Shown here: in pieces, positions 36,758 to 45,804 of the stretch
Layout of the letters: the number at the start of each line of letters is the position of its first letter
Numbering within the stretch: position 1 is the stretch's first letter
NCBI GenBank assembly: GCA_001544655.2
Contig: FCOD02000011.1
Span: 1-64,000, forward strand
Direction: 5' to 3'
Source: Caballeronia turbans
GTDB taxonomy: Bacteria; Pseudomonadota; Gammaproteobacteria; Burkholderiales; Burkholderiaceae
Length of the DNA: 64,000 nt
Position numbers and translations under genes: made by a program
The notes under the pieces: generated by a model
Told to the model about the DNA's origin: nothing
The model's input: only the letters and a program-made list of their open reading frames with translations
The model's database searches: none

Positions 36758-38434
36758 ATGTACCAATACGATCAGATCGACCAACGCATCGTCGACGAAC
36801 GTGTCGCGCAGTACGCTGACCAGGTCCGCCGCCGACTGTCGGGCGAATTGACCGAAGAGGAATTCCGTCCGCTGCGCCTGCAAAACGGCCTCTACATGCA
36901 GCGTCACGCGTACATGCACCGCATCGCGATTCCGTACGGCAACCTGCGCAGCGACCAGCTCCGCATGCTCGCCACCATCGCGCGCGAGCACGACCGCGGC
37001 TACGGCCACTTCTCGACGCGCACGAACATCCAGTTCAACTGGGTCGAGCTCGAAGAGACGCCGGAAATCCTGCGCAAGCTCGCCTCGGTGCAGATGCACG
37101 CGATCCAGACCTCGGGCAATTGCATTCGCAACATCACGGCCGACCAGTTCGCCGGCGTCGCGCCCGACGAGCAGGTCGATCCGCGTCCGTGGTCGGAAAT
37201 CCTGCGTCAGTGGTCCACGTTCCATCCGGAATTCGCGTGGTTGCCGCGCAAGTTCAAGATCGCCGTGAACGGTTCGGCGGAAGATCGCGCGGCCGTGCAG
37301 GTCCACGACCTCGGCGTGTATCTGAAGAAGAACGCGCGGGGCGAAGTCGTGATGGACATCCTCGCGGGCGGCGGTCTCGGCCGCACGCCGATCGTCGGCG
37401 CGATCATCAAGCGCGATCTGCCGTGGCAACACCTGATCACGTATTGCGAAGCCGTGCTGCGCGTGTACAACCGCTACGGCCGCCGCGACAACATGTACAA
37501 GGCGCGCATCAAGATTCTCGTGAAGGCGCTGTCGCCGGAGAAGTTCTCGAAGCAGGTCGAGGAAGAGTGGCAGCATCTGAAGGACGGCCCCTCGACGCTC
37601 ACGCAGGAAGAAGTCGATCGCGTGTCGACGTTCTTCGCGCCGCCTGCCTACGAAAAGTTGGCGGACACGGACGCTTCGTTCGAAAAGCATCTGATCGACG
37701 ACAAGCCGTTCGCGCGCTGGGTCGAGCGTAACGTGCGTCCGCACAAGGTACCGGGCTATGCGGCGGTGACGCTGTCGCTGAAGCAGCGTCACATCGCGCC
37801 GGGCGACGCCACCGACAAGCAGATGGACGACGTCGCCACGCTCGCCGACGAATTCTCGTTCGGTGAAATCCGCGTGTCGCACGAGCAGAACCTGATTCTC
37901 GCGAACGTGAAGAAGCGCGACCTGTACACCGTGTGGGAACGCGCGAAGGCGCTCGGTTTCGCGACCGCGAACATCGGCCTTCTGACCGACATCATCGCGT
38001 GCCCGGGCGGCGACTTCTGCTCGCTCGCGAACGCGAAGTCGATCCCGATTGCGCTCGCGATTCAAGACCGTTTCAACGATCTCGACTACGTGCACGATCT
38101 CGGCGACCTGTCGCTGAACATTTCGGGCTGCATCAACGCGTGCGGTCATCACCACGTCGGCAACATCGGCATTCTGGGCGTCGATAAGGACGGCTCGGAG
38201 TGGTATCAGGTGACGCTCGGCGGCGAGCAAAGCTCGGGCGCGACCGGCGCGCATCTCGGCAAGGTGATCGGCCCGTCGTTCTCGGCCGAAGAGATGCCCG
38301 ATGTGATCTCGCAAGTGATCGACACGTTCGTCGACAACCGCATCGAAGGCGAGCGCTTCATCGAGACGTTCGGCCGCATCGGCATGGCGCCGTTCAAGGA
38401 GCGCGTGTACGCATCGCGCCAGGCTCACGCTTAA
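36758..38434 (+). CDS. cysI: Sulfite reductase hemoprotein (siroheme, 4Fe-4S)
   Basis: Six-electron reduction of sulfite to sulfide. The 558-residue protein has two sulfite/nitrite reductase repeats (RNITADQF, FSFGEIRVSHEQNLILANV) and the cluster/siroheme ligands ACPGGDFCSLAN and NISGCINACGHHHVGNIGI. No cysJ flavoprotein gene is present, so electrons probably come from another donor, as is usual in betaproteobacteria. It opens the operon cysI-DUF934-cysH-cysD-cysN-cobA, whose last gene makes a siroheme precursor. Confidence 0.95.
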   Translation: MYQYDQIDQRIVDERVAQYADQVRRRLSGELTEEEFRPLRLQNGLYMQRHAYMHRIAIPYGNLRSDQLRMLATIAREHDRGYGHFSTRTNIQFNWVELEETPEILRKLASVQMHAIQTSGNCIRNITADQFAGVAPDEQVDPRPWSEILRQWSTFHPEFAWLPRKFKIAVNGSAEDRAAVQVHDLGVYLKKNARGEVVMDILAGGGLGRTPIVGAIIKRDLPWQHLITYCEAVLRVYNRYGRRDNMYKARIKILVKALSPEKFSKQVEEEWQHLKDGPSTLTQEEVDRVSTFFAPPAYEKLADTDASFEKHLIDDKPFARWVERNVRPHKVPGYAAVTLSLKQRHIAPGDATDKQMDDVATLADEFSFGEIRVSHEQNLILANVKKRDLYTVWERAKALGFATANIGLLTDIIACPGGDFCSLANAKSIPIALAIQDRFNDLDYVHDLGDLSLNISGCINACGHHHVGNIGILGVDKDGSEWYQVTLGGEQSSGATGAHLGKVIGPSFSAEEMPDVISQVIDTFVDNRIEGERFIETFGRIGMAPFKERVYASRQAHA

Positions 38435-38443
38435 GGATTTCAA

Positions 38444-38983
38444 ATGACGTTGATCATCAAGAACCGCGCCGTCGTCGAAGACCATTTCACCGTCGTGCGT
38501 GCCGCCGAAGACGGCGCGTTGCCCGCTGTCGATGCGCTGCCCGCCGGCAAGGTCATCGTGCCGTTCGCGCTGTGGAAGGAGCACAAGTCGGCAATCGTCG
38601 CATCGCGCCCGAAGGAAGACATCGGCGTCTGGCTCGCGCCGGATGATGAACCCGCCGATCTCGCGCCGGACTTCGGCCAGCTTTCCGTGATCGCGGTCGA
38701 CTTCCCGGTGTTCCGCGATGGCCGCGGCTTCTCCATCGGCCGTCTGCTGCGCGAGCGTTATCAGTGGACGGGCGAGCTGCGCGCGATCGGCGACGTGCTG
38801 CGCGACCAGGTGCTGTTCCATTCGCGTTGCGGCTTCGACGCATTCGCGGTGCGCGCGGACAAGGACATCAACGACGCGCTGAACGCGTTCAACGAGTTCA
38901 CCGAGCTGTACCAGGGCGCGACCGACAATCTCGAACCGCTGTTCCGCCGTCGCGCGGCACTCGTGGCAGCGCTTGGAGCCTGA
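38444..38983 (+). CDS. DUF934-family protein associated with sulfite reductase
   Basis: The 179-residue protein has the family pattern: FALWKEHK, GVWLAPDDEPADLAPDFGQLSVIAVDFPVF, RDGRGFSIGRLLRERYQWTGELRAIGDVLRDQVL and GFDAFAVRADKD. DUF934 proteins are found almost only next to cysI and are thought to assist sulfite reduction; the mechanism is unproven. It begins 9 bp after cysI and ends 3 bp before cysH. Confidence 0.9.
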   Translation: MTLIIKNRAVVEDHFTVVRAAEDGALPAVDALPAGKVIVPFALWKEHKSAIVASRPKEDIGVWLAPDDEPADLAPDFGQLSVIAVDFPVFRDGRGFSIGRLLRERYQWTGELRAIGDVLRDQVLFHSRCGFDAFAVRADKDINDALNAFNEFTELYQGATDNLEPLFRRRAALVAALGA

Positions 38984-38986
38984 TGC

Positions 38987-39709
38987 ATGACGCCAGAATT
39001 GCAAGCCAAGGTTGAACGCCTCGATGCGCTGCTCGATTCCATCGCAGCACGCCACGAACGCGTCAAGCTAGCCAGCAGCCTCGCCGCCGAAGACATGGTG
39101 CTCACGCACGCCATTCTGTCGCGCGGTGTGAAGATTGGCATCTTCTCGCTGAACACGGGCCGCCTGCATGCGGAAACGCTCGGCATGCTCGACACCGTGA
39201 AGGCACGCTACGGCTACGACATCGAGCAGTTCCATCCGCAGCAGGACGCGGTCGACACCTACGTGCGCGATCATGGCCTGAACGCGTTTTACGAAAGCAT
39301 TGATCTGCGCAAGGGCTGCTGCCATATCCGCAAGGTCGAGCCGCTCAATCGCGCGCTGTCGGATGTGTCCGCGTGGGTGACGGGCCAGCGTCGCGAGCAG
39401 TCGGTGACGCGCGCCGAGCTGCACGAGGAAGAGCACGACGCGCCGCGCGGCATCGCGAAGTTCAATCCGCTCGCGGACTGGACCGAAACGGATGTGTGGG
39501 ATTACCTGAAGGCCTTCGATGTCCCGGTGAATCCGCTGCATGCGCGCGGCTATCCGAGCATCGGCTGCGAGCCCTGCACGCGCGCGGTGCGCCCCGGCGA
39601 AGACAGCCGGGCGGGCCGCTGGTGGTGGGAATCGCGCGATACGAAGGAATGCGGCCTGCACATCACGAACATCAAGATCGTCGAGGAAGCTCCGAGCTCG
39701 ACGATTTAA
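38987..39709 (+). CDS. cysH: Adenylylsulfate (APS) reductase, 4Fe-4S type
   Basis: Reduces APS to sulfite with thioredoxin. The 240-residue protein has SSLAAEDMVLTH and the iron-sulfur cysteine pairs CC (111-112) and CEPC (194-197), which mark APS rather than PAPS specificity. The C-terminal catalytic Cys222 is in TKECGLH. Thus sulfate is likely reduced without a CysC kinase step, and none is encoded in the operon. Confidence 0.94.
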   Translation: MTPELQAKVERLDALLDSIAARHERVKLASSLAAEDMVLTHAILSRGVKIGIFSLNTGRLHAETLGMLDTVKARYGYDIEQFHPQQDAVDTYVRDHGLNAFYESIDLRKGCCHIRKVEPLNRALSDVSAWVTGQRREQSVTRAELHEEEHDAPRGIAKFNPLADWTETDVWDYLKAFDVPVNPLHARGYPSIGCEPCTRAVRPGEDSRAGRWWWESRDTKECGLHITNIKIVEEAPSSTI

Positions 39710-39798
39710 GGCGCGCAAGACGCCGCATCACCCCCTGTCATTGAACGCATCGTCGCCGTGGAAACTGCATGACGCTGCATAAAAAAGGATCGACGAAC

Positions 39799-40761
39799 AT
39801 GAGCACGACGCTCGACTCAACCGTCACCGCACCGATCGCCAACAAGGCGACCCGCATGGATCACCTGGACTGGCTCGAAGCCGAGTCGATCCACATCATT
39901 CGCGAACTTGTCGCGGAATGCAGCAAGCCCGCGCTCCTGTTTTCGGGCGGCAAGGATTCGGTCGTCGTGCTGCATCTCGCGCTCAAGGCGTTCGGTCTCG
40001 GCGCGGGCCGCAAGACTCAGTTGCCGTTCCCGCTGGTTCATATCGACACGGGTCACAACTTCCAGGAAGTGATCGACTTCCGCGATCGCCGCGCGGCGGA
40101 AATCGGCGCGGAACTGGTTGTCGGCCATGTCGAGGATTCGATCAAAAAGGGCACCGTGCGCCTGCGCCGCGAGACGGATTCGCGCAACGCCGCGCAAGCG
40201 GTGACGCTGCTCGAAACCATCGAGGAATACGGCTACACGGCGATGATCGGCGGTGCGCGCCGCGACGAAGAGAAGGCGCGTGCGAAGGAGCGCATCTTCT
40301 CGTTCCGCGACGAATTCGGCCAGTGGGACCCGAAGGCCCAGCGCCCGGAACTGTGGAGCATCTATAACGCGCGGCTGCATGCGGGCGAGCATCTGCGCGT
40401 GTTCCCGATCTCGAACTGGACCGAACTCGACGTGTGGCAATACATCGCCCGCGAGAAGCTCGAACTGCCGTCGATCTACTACGCGCATGAGCGCGAGATC
40501 GTGCGCCGCAACGGCCTGCTCGTGCCGGTGACGCCGTTGACGCCGGTGCGTGAGGGCGAGGCCGCCGAGATCGCGCAGGTGCGCTTCCGTACGGTCGGCG
40601 ACATCAGTTGCACGTGCCCGGTCGCGAGCGATGCCGACGATGTCGAGAAGATCATCGCCGAAACCGCCGTGACGGAAATCACCGAGCGCGGCGCGACGCG
40701 CATGGACGACCAGGCATCCGAAGCCGCGATGGAACAGCGCAAGAAGCAAGGTTATTTCTAA
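39799..40761 (+). CDS. cysD: Sulfate adenylyltransferase subunit 2
   Basis: Forms APS from ATP and sulfate together with the GTPase CysN. The 320-residue protein has the PP-loop SGGKDS (49-54), HIDTGHNFQEVIDFRD and GGARRDEEKARAKER, and ends KKQGYF. The ATG at 39799 (MSTTLDSTV) is preferred, preceded by AGGAT; an ATG at 39769 would add ten residues. 30 bp upstream of cysN. Confidence 0.95.
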   Translation: MSTTLDSTVTAPIANKATRMDHLDWLEAESIHIIRELVAECSKPALLFSGGKDSVVVLHLALKAFGLGAGRKTQLPFPLVHIDTGHNFQEVIDFRDRRAAEIGAELVVGHVEDSIKKGTVRLRRETDSRNAAQAVTLLETIEEYGYTAMIGGARRDEEKARAKERIFSFRDEFGQWDPKAQRPELWSIYNARLHAGEHLRVFPISNWTELDVWQYIAREKLELPSIYYAHEREIVRRNGLLVPVTPLTPVREGEAAEIAQVRFRTVGDISCTCPVASDADDVEKIIAETAVTEITERGATRMDDQASEAAMEQRKKQGYF

Positions 40762-40790
40762 GCCACACGCCCCCGAGGAACGAAAGAATC

Positions 40791-42116
40791 ATGAGCATCT
40801 ATCAAGCTGAAGACCTGGGCGTGTTGCGCTTCATCACGGCGGGCAGCGTCGACGACGGCAAGAGCACGCTGATCGGCCGTCTGCTGTACGACAGCAAGGC
40901 TGTGCTGTCGGACCAGTTGTCCGCGATTTCGCGCGCGAAGAACAAGCGCACGGTGGGCGATGAAATCGATCTGTCTCTGTTGACGGACGGGCTGGAAGCC
41001 GAGCGCGAGCAGGGCATCACCATCGACGTCGCGTACCGCTATTTCGCGACCGCCAAGCGCAAATTCATCATTGCCGATACGCCGGGCCACGAGCAGTACA
41101 CGCGCAACATGGTGACGGGCGCATCGACGGCGCATGCCGCGATCATTCTCGTCGACGCCACGCGCGTCACCTTCGAGAACGGCGTCGCGCAACTGTTGCC
41201 GCAGACGAAGCGCCATAGCGCGATCGTCAAGCTGCTCGGCCTGCAGCACGCGATCGTCGCGATCAACAAGATGGATCTGGTCGATTACAGCGAAGCGCGT
41301 TTCAACGAGATCCGCGATGCGTATGTCACGCTCGCGCATCAGCTCGGTCTGTCGAATGTGCGCTTCGTGCCCGTGTCGGCGCTCAAGGGCGACAACATCG
41401 TGACGGCGAGCGAGCGCATGCCGTGGTATGCGGGCGAACCGCTGCTCGATCTGCTCGAGTCGCTGCCGGTCGCGCAGCCGAACGATCAGGCGCTGCGCTT
41501 CCCGGTGCAGTGGGTCGCGCGTCAGGACGGCTCGCAGGCCGACGATTTCCGCGGCTACATGGGCCGTGTCGAGGCGGGCGAAGTGCGCGTCGGCGATGCG
41601 ATTCTCGTGCTGCCGGCCAATCGTGAAGCGACCGTCGCCGAGATCATCGCGCCGGTGCCGGGCGGCGTGGCGCCCGTCGATCGCGCGTTTGCGGGCCAGA
41701 CGGTGACCATTCGCCTGACGGAGGACGTCGACGTGTCGCGCGGCGACACCTTCGTTCCCAATGTCGCCAACGCGGCGCACAGGGTCGAACCGGCGAAGAA
41801 GCTCGAAGCGGACATCTGCTGGTTCGACGAAGAGCCGCTCTCGCCGCAGCGCAAGTACCTGCTGAAGCAGACGACCAACACGGTGTTCGCGCGCGTCGGC
41901 GCGGTGAAGCAGGTGCTGGATGTGCATACGCTGTCGCATTCGGTCGATCGCAATACGCTTGCGATGAACGATATCGGCCGCGTGGCGCTCACGCTGCAAA
42001 AGCCGATCGTCGCGGACGAGTACGATACGCATCAGGGAACCGGCGCGTTCGTGTTGATCGACGAAGCGACGCATCACACGGTCGCGGCCGGTATGATTCG
42101 TGCAATCTCTGCATGA
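40791..42116 (+). CDS. cysN: Sulfate adenylyltransferase subunit 1 (GTPase)
   Basis: GTP hydrolysis drives APS formation by CysD. The 441-residue protein is an EF-Tu-like GTPase: G1 GSVDDGKST (18-26), G3 DTPGHEQYTRNM, G4 NKMD, then beta-barrel domains. It lacks the C-terminal CysC kinase fusion seen in some species, consistent with APS reductase upstream. Start is ATG at 40791; the longer open frame back to 40608 lies within cysD and is spurious. Confidence 0.95.
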   Translation: MSIYQAEDLGVLRFITAGSVDDGKSTLIGRLLYDSKAVLSDQLSAISRAKNKRTVGDEIDLSLLTDGLEAEREQGITIDVAYRYFATAKRKFIIADTPGHEQYTRNMVTGASTAHAAIILVDATRVTFENGVAQLLPQTKRHSAIVKLLGLQHAIVAINKMDLVDYSEARFNEIRDAYVTLAHQLGLSNVRFVPVSALKGDNIVTASERMPWYAGEPLLDLLESLPVAQPNDQALRFPVQWVARQDGSQADDFRGYMGRVEAGEVRVGDAILVLPANREATVAEIIAPVPGGVAPVDRAFAGQTVTIRLTEDVDVSRGDTFVPNVANAAHRVEPAKKLEADICWFDEEPLSPQRKYLLKQTTNTVFARVGAVKQVLDVHTLSHSVDRNTLAMNDIGRVALTLQKPIVADEYDTHQGTGAFVLIDEATHHTVAAGMIRAISA

Positions 42117-42141
42117 GCCATCTGAGCACACGAGTTGATCG

Positions 42142-42906
42142 ATGAAAGCTATGGGTAAGGTCTATCTGATCGGAGCGGGACCGGGCGCGGTGGATCTCAT
42201 CACCGTGCGCGGCATGCGTTTGCTGGAGCAGGCGGATGTCGTCTTGCACGACGCGCTCGTGGAACCGGCGATGCTGGATTACGCGCCGAACGCGAAGAAG
42301 ATTGCCGTCGGCAAGCGCTGTGGACAGCGCTCGACGGCCCAGCACTTCATCAACAAGCAAATCGTCGATGCGGCGCTGGAGCACGGCATCGTCGTGCGTC
42401 TGAAGGGCGGCGATCCGATGCTCTTCGGTCGCGCCGACGAGGAAATGCGCGCGCTCGAAGCGGCCGGCATCGAGTTCGAAGTGGTGCCGGGCATTACGGC
42501 GGCGCTCGCGAGCGCCGCGACGCTCAAGCGTTCGCTGACCTTGCGCGGCGTAGCGCGCAGCGTCGCGATGGCGACTCATTCGCGCGCCCCCGACAGCGAT
42601 GAGATCCGCGAGCAGGCAAAGGCGGATTCGCTCGTGTTCTATATGGGCCGCGACAGCGCGCCGGATATCGCGCAGCAGTTGATCGACGCGGGCCGCCCGG
42701 GCTCGACGCCGGTGGCGATCGTCGAGGCATGCAGCACGCCGCGTGAGCGCACGCTGACAATGACGCTGGCGCGCATGGCGCTGGGCGAGGCGCAGGAATG
42801 GCTGGATCCGTCGCAGCCGAGTTTGCTGATGATCGGCGAGGCGTTTCGCGAGCGTGCATCGGCGAAGCCGAAGGTGCATTTGAAGGGGATGCAGGCGGCG
42901 GCTTGA
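42142..42906 (+). CDS. cobA: Uroporphyrinogen-III C-methyltransferase
   Basis: Adds two methyls to uroporphyrinogen III to give precorrin-2, on the way to siroheme (and cobalamin). The 254-residue single-domain SUMT has VYLIGAGPGAVDLITVRG, VRLKGGDPMLFGR, VVPGITAALASAA and the SAM-binding VFYMGR. It lacks the CysG-type dehydrogenase/chelatase domain, which would come from other genes such as the convergent cbiX. Last gene of the cys operon, 26 bp after cysN. Confidence 0.94.
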   Translation: MKAMGKVYLIGAGPGAVDLITVRGMRLLEQADVVLHDALVEPAMLDYAPNAKKIAVGKRCGQRSTAQHFINKQIVDAALEHGIVVRLKGGDPMLFGRADEEMRALEAAGIEFEVVPGITAALASAATLKRSLTLRGVARSVAMATHSRAPDSDEIREQAKADSLVFYMGRDSAPDIAQQLIDAGRPGSTPVAIVEACSTPRERTLTMTLARMALGEAQEWLDPSQPSLLMIGEAFRERASAKPKVHLKGMQAAA

Positions 42907-42932
42907 TGTCGGTTCGATCGGCCCATAAGCGA

Positions 42933-42964
42933 AGAGCGCACCGGAGACGGTGCGCTTTTTTTTG
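42933..42964 (+). terminator. Terminator of the cys operon
   Basis: AGCGCACCG-GAGA-CGGTGCGCT followed by eight T residues. Confidence 0.92.
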
Positions 42965-42994
42965 AACCGCGATAGCCGAACGGCCAACGATGAA

Positions 42995-43366
42995 CTACCG
43001 GGCAACCTGCCGCAAACAATACTGCGCCACCGCATCCAGCACCGCGTCGTCCTCCCCGACGGCCGTCGCGCAGGCAATGACGACATCCGGATGCGCCGCC
43101 TGGCACCTGTCGACGATTTCCGGTAAATCCCTTCTCACATGCCCGCCTTGCCCGAAGAACACCGGCACCACGGTAATCGCATTGCAGCCATCGGCGGCTA
43201 GCTGATCGACCGCAGCAGGCAGATCCGGCGACATCAACTCGAGAAAAGCCAGCGAAACCGGTTCGTCACGCGCGCCGCGCAACTTCGCGGCAAGCCGTTC
43301 GAACGGCTCGGCCCAACGCGGATCGCGCGCGCCGTGACCGAACAGGATGATGCCGTGCGTCTTCAT
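42995..43366 (-). CDS. cbiX: CbiX/SirB-type sirohydrochlorin chelatase
   Basis: Short (123-residue) single-domain chelatase inserting Co or Fe into sirohydrochlorin. Shows GIILFGHGARDPRW with the N-terminal metal-binding His, LAFLELMSPDLPAAVDQL with the conserved Glu, and VVPVFFGQGGHVRRDLP with the second His. It is convergent with the cys operon, so iron insertion into siroheme for CysI is the simplest role. The size fits the ancestral CbiX-short homodimer type. Confidence 0.9.
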   Translation of the reverse strand: MKTHGIILFGHGARDPRWAEPFERLAAKLRGARDEPVSLAFLELMSPDLPAAVDQLAADGCNAITVVPVFFGQGGHVRRDLPEIVDRCQAAHPDVVIACATAVGEDDAVLDAVAQYCLRQVAR

Positions 43367-43388
43367 TGCGCGCTCCTCGCAGGAAACG

Positions 43389-44537
43389 TCAGTGCCGCTC
43401 CACCCACTTGAGGCCCACGAGCCCGATCGCGAGATAGGCGAGGGCGGGCGCCGCCGCGGTGATCGGCGCGGGCCACGTGTTCAGATTGCCGATATGCGAA
43501 AACAGCGTGTTGAACAGCTGAAAGCTCATGCCGATCATGATGCCGCCGAACACCTTCACGCCGACCACGCCCGCGCGCGTATGCAGATACGCGAACGGCA
43601 GCGACAGAATCAGCATCACGAACACCGCGAACGGATAAAGGATCTTGCGCCAGAACGCGATCTGATACCGCTGTGCATCCTGATGATTCTCCGTCAGATG
43701 CTGGATATAGCGGAACAGATTGAACATCGACATCCGATCCGGCGACACCAGCAACACGGACAGAATCTGTGGTGTCAGCTCCGAACGCAACGAATACTCG
43801 GGCAGCGTTGTTTGCGTCGCGCGATAGACCGGGTTCAGCGTGTCGCCGGGGTTGACCGCCTGCGGCGGCGCATCGTTCAGTTGAGTGTCGGTGACGCCCG
43901 TGAGCTTCCAGTGACCCGGCGGCTGGTACACGCCGCTTTTCGCAATGCGCACATTCGTCAGCCGGAACTTCGAATCGAACTCGTAGATGCGCACGTTGGC
44001 GATCGTCGTGTCGGGATTCAATGTGCCGACGTTGACGAAGCGCGTGACCTGCTCGCCGTTCTCTTTCGCCGTCAGGGTGTCCTTCACCCACACGCCCGAC
44101 TGAAAATTCGACGACACGGACGACCCGAGCGCCTCCAGCCGCACGCGCTCGGACAACTGGTCCGTGTAAGGCCCGACCACTTCGCCGATGAGATACGTGA
44201 CGAGCACGAGCGGGATGCCGATCTTCAGGAGCGAGCGCAGCGCGGCGGCGGTCGAGAGTCCCGAGACGCGAAAGATCGTGAACTCCGAAGCCGCCGCCAT
44301 CTGCGCGAACACGTAGATGGCAGAAATGAGCGCGGCGACCGGAATGATCTCGTAGAAGCGCGAAGGCGTCTGCAGCGCGACGCGCAGCACCGCGAGCGTG
44401 AACTTGTAGTTGCCGTGCCCGACCGTGTTCAGTTCGTTGATCAGGTCGAAGAAGAAGAACAGGCCCGAGAACGCGAACAGAATGAAGATGAACGCGAGAT
44501 AAATCTGGCGCGCGAAATATCGTTCGTAGATGCGCAT
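43389..44537 (-). CDS. lptG: LPS export ABC transporter permease LptG
   Basis: Inner-membrane permease of the Lpt machine that extracts lipopolysaccharide. The 382-residue protein starts MRIYERYFARQIYLAFIFIL and has three N-terminal and three C-terminal hydrophobic segments around a periplasmic beta-jellyroll. The segment FTIFRVSGLS is the coupling helix. Start is ATG at 44537; the longer frame overlaps lptF. Four bp after lptF. Confidence 0.95.
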   Translation of the reverse strand: MRIYERYFARQIYLAFIFILFAFSGLFFFFDLINELNTVGHGNYKFTLAVLRVALQTPSRFYEIIPVAALISAIYVFAQMAAASEFTIFRVSGLSTAAALRSLLKIGIPLVLVTYLIGEVVGPYTDQLSERVRLEALGSSVSSNFQSGVWVKDTLTAKENGEQVTRFVNVGTLNPDTTIANVRIYEFDSKFRLTNVRIAKSGVYQPPGHWKLTGVTDTQLNDAPPQAVNPGDTLNPVYRATQTTLPEYSLRSELTPQILSVLLVSPDRMSMFNLFRYIQHLTENHQDAQRYQIAFWRKILYPFAVFVMLILSLPFAYLHTRAGVVGVKVFGGIMIGMSFQLFNTLFSHIGNLNTWPAPITAAAPALAYLAIGLVGLKWVERH

Positions 44538-44541
44538 CGCG

Positions 44542-45633
44542 TCAGGCCCCCTTCGACAGCGACGGGAGCTTGAAGAGCGGCCGGTTGCGAATCCGCAGCC
44601 AGAAGATGAACGCGACGAGTGCCCCAACGGCGATGTGCAGCCCGACGATACCCACGCCGAACGACAGCTTGCCCTGCTCGATCCACGATTGCACGACGTT
44701 CAGCAGGTTCGAATACGTCAGGTAGATCAGCACCGCCATCACGAGATTGATCGTGCGGCTGCGGCGCGGGTTCTGATACGAAAGCGGGATGGCGAGCAGC
44801 ATCAGGTTGATGGCGATGAGCGGCAGTCCCATGCGCCACGCGAATTCGGCGAGATTTTCCTTGGTCGGATTGGCGAGCAGATCCGGCGTGTAGATGCCCG
44901 TTGTGGTCGGCGTATTCACGACCTGGCGACTCATTATCTTCACACCGTAACGCTCGAACTCCATGATGCGGAAGTTTGGCTGGCCGGGTTCGCCGTCGTA
45001 TCGGCGGCCGTTGTCGAGCACGATGAAGCGGTCGCCGTCGGGGCGCGTTTCCGTGTGACCGTTCTTCGAGACGATCACGTTGACCTTGCCGCCTTCCGTG
45101 CTCGTCACGAACACATTCTCGACGTGGCCCTGATCCGGCGACATCTTCTCGATGAAGAACACACGATGGCTCGACGGCGATTCGCGGAACTGCCCCGGCG
45201 CGAGCAGCGACACTTCATCGCGCTGCTGAAAGCGCTGCTTGATGAGCTTGCTCTGCTGGTTCGACCACGGCCAGCCGACGAACGCGAAGAACATGATGAG
45301 GATGATGATCGGCGTGGAGAACACGGCGATCGGCTTGATGAGCTGTGTCTGACTGACGCCCGATGCGAGCCACACGACCATTTCCGAGTCGCGATACCAG
45401 CGCGTGAGCACGAACAGAATGGAGACGAACAGCGTCACGATCAGCATGACCGCGAGATAACCGATGACGGTGAGCCCGATCAGCACGACGACGTCTTTCG
45501 GGTCGATCTGACCTTGCGCCGCGAAGCCGACGATGCGGATCATCATCGTCGTGAGCATGATCGTGAGCAGCACCATGAACACGGCGCCGGCCGTGTACGC
45601 GAGTTCGCGCTGCAGGGAGCGTTCGAAGATCAT
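44542..45633 (-). CDS. lptF: LPS export ABC transporter permease LptF
   Basis: Partner of LptG. The 363-residue protein starts MIFERSLQRELAYTAGAVF and has the typical six-TM plus periplasmic domain layout, with the coupling segment EMVVWLASGVSQTQLI. The ATG at 45633 gives the family start; the frame is open far upstream across pepA antisense, which is not coding. Divergent from pepA, as in E. coli. Confidence 0.95.
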   Translation of the reverse strand: MIFERSLQRELAYTAGAVFMVLLTIMLTTMMIRIVGFAAQGQIDPKDVVVLIGLTVIGYLAVMLIVTLFVSILFVLTRWYRDSEMVVWLASGVSQTQLIKPIAVFSTPIIILIMFFAFVGWPWSNQQSKLIKQRFQQRDEVSLLAPGQFRESPSSHRVFFIEKMSPDQGHVENVFVTSTEGGKVNVIVSKNGHTETRPDGDRFIVLDNGRRYDGEPGQPNFRIMEFERYGVKIMSRQVVNTPTTTGIYTPDLLANPTKENLAEFAWRMGLPLIAINLMLLAIPLSYQNPRRSRTINLVMAVLIYLTYSNLLNVVQSWIEQGKLSFGVGIVGLHIAVGALVAFIFWLRIRNRPLFKLPSLSKGA

Positions 45634-45804
45634 TGAATTTTTGCTTGGAGCCGGCGGGGATGCGGAAATCTGGCGCGCATCTCGTGGCTTACGGGAAGGG
45701 TATTCGCTTACCCTCACGCCGCCTGCCTGTGACCGCCGCGGAAAAAATAGCGGATAATTGCGGCTTTCATCCTTCAGCCAAGATTTTATCCGAGGATAAG
45801 CGCG

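Noticed and set aside
36719-39055. Minus-strand open frame of 778 codons opposite cysI-DUF934
   Set aside because: It mirrors cysI and DUF934 codon by codon, is Arg/His/Asp-rich with no family resemblance, and arises from the GC-rich third positions of the real genes.
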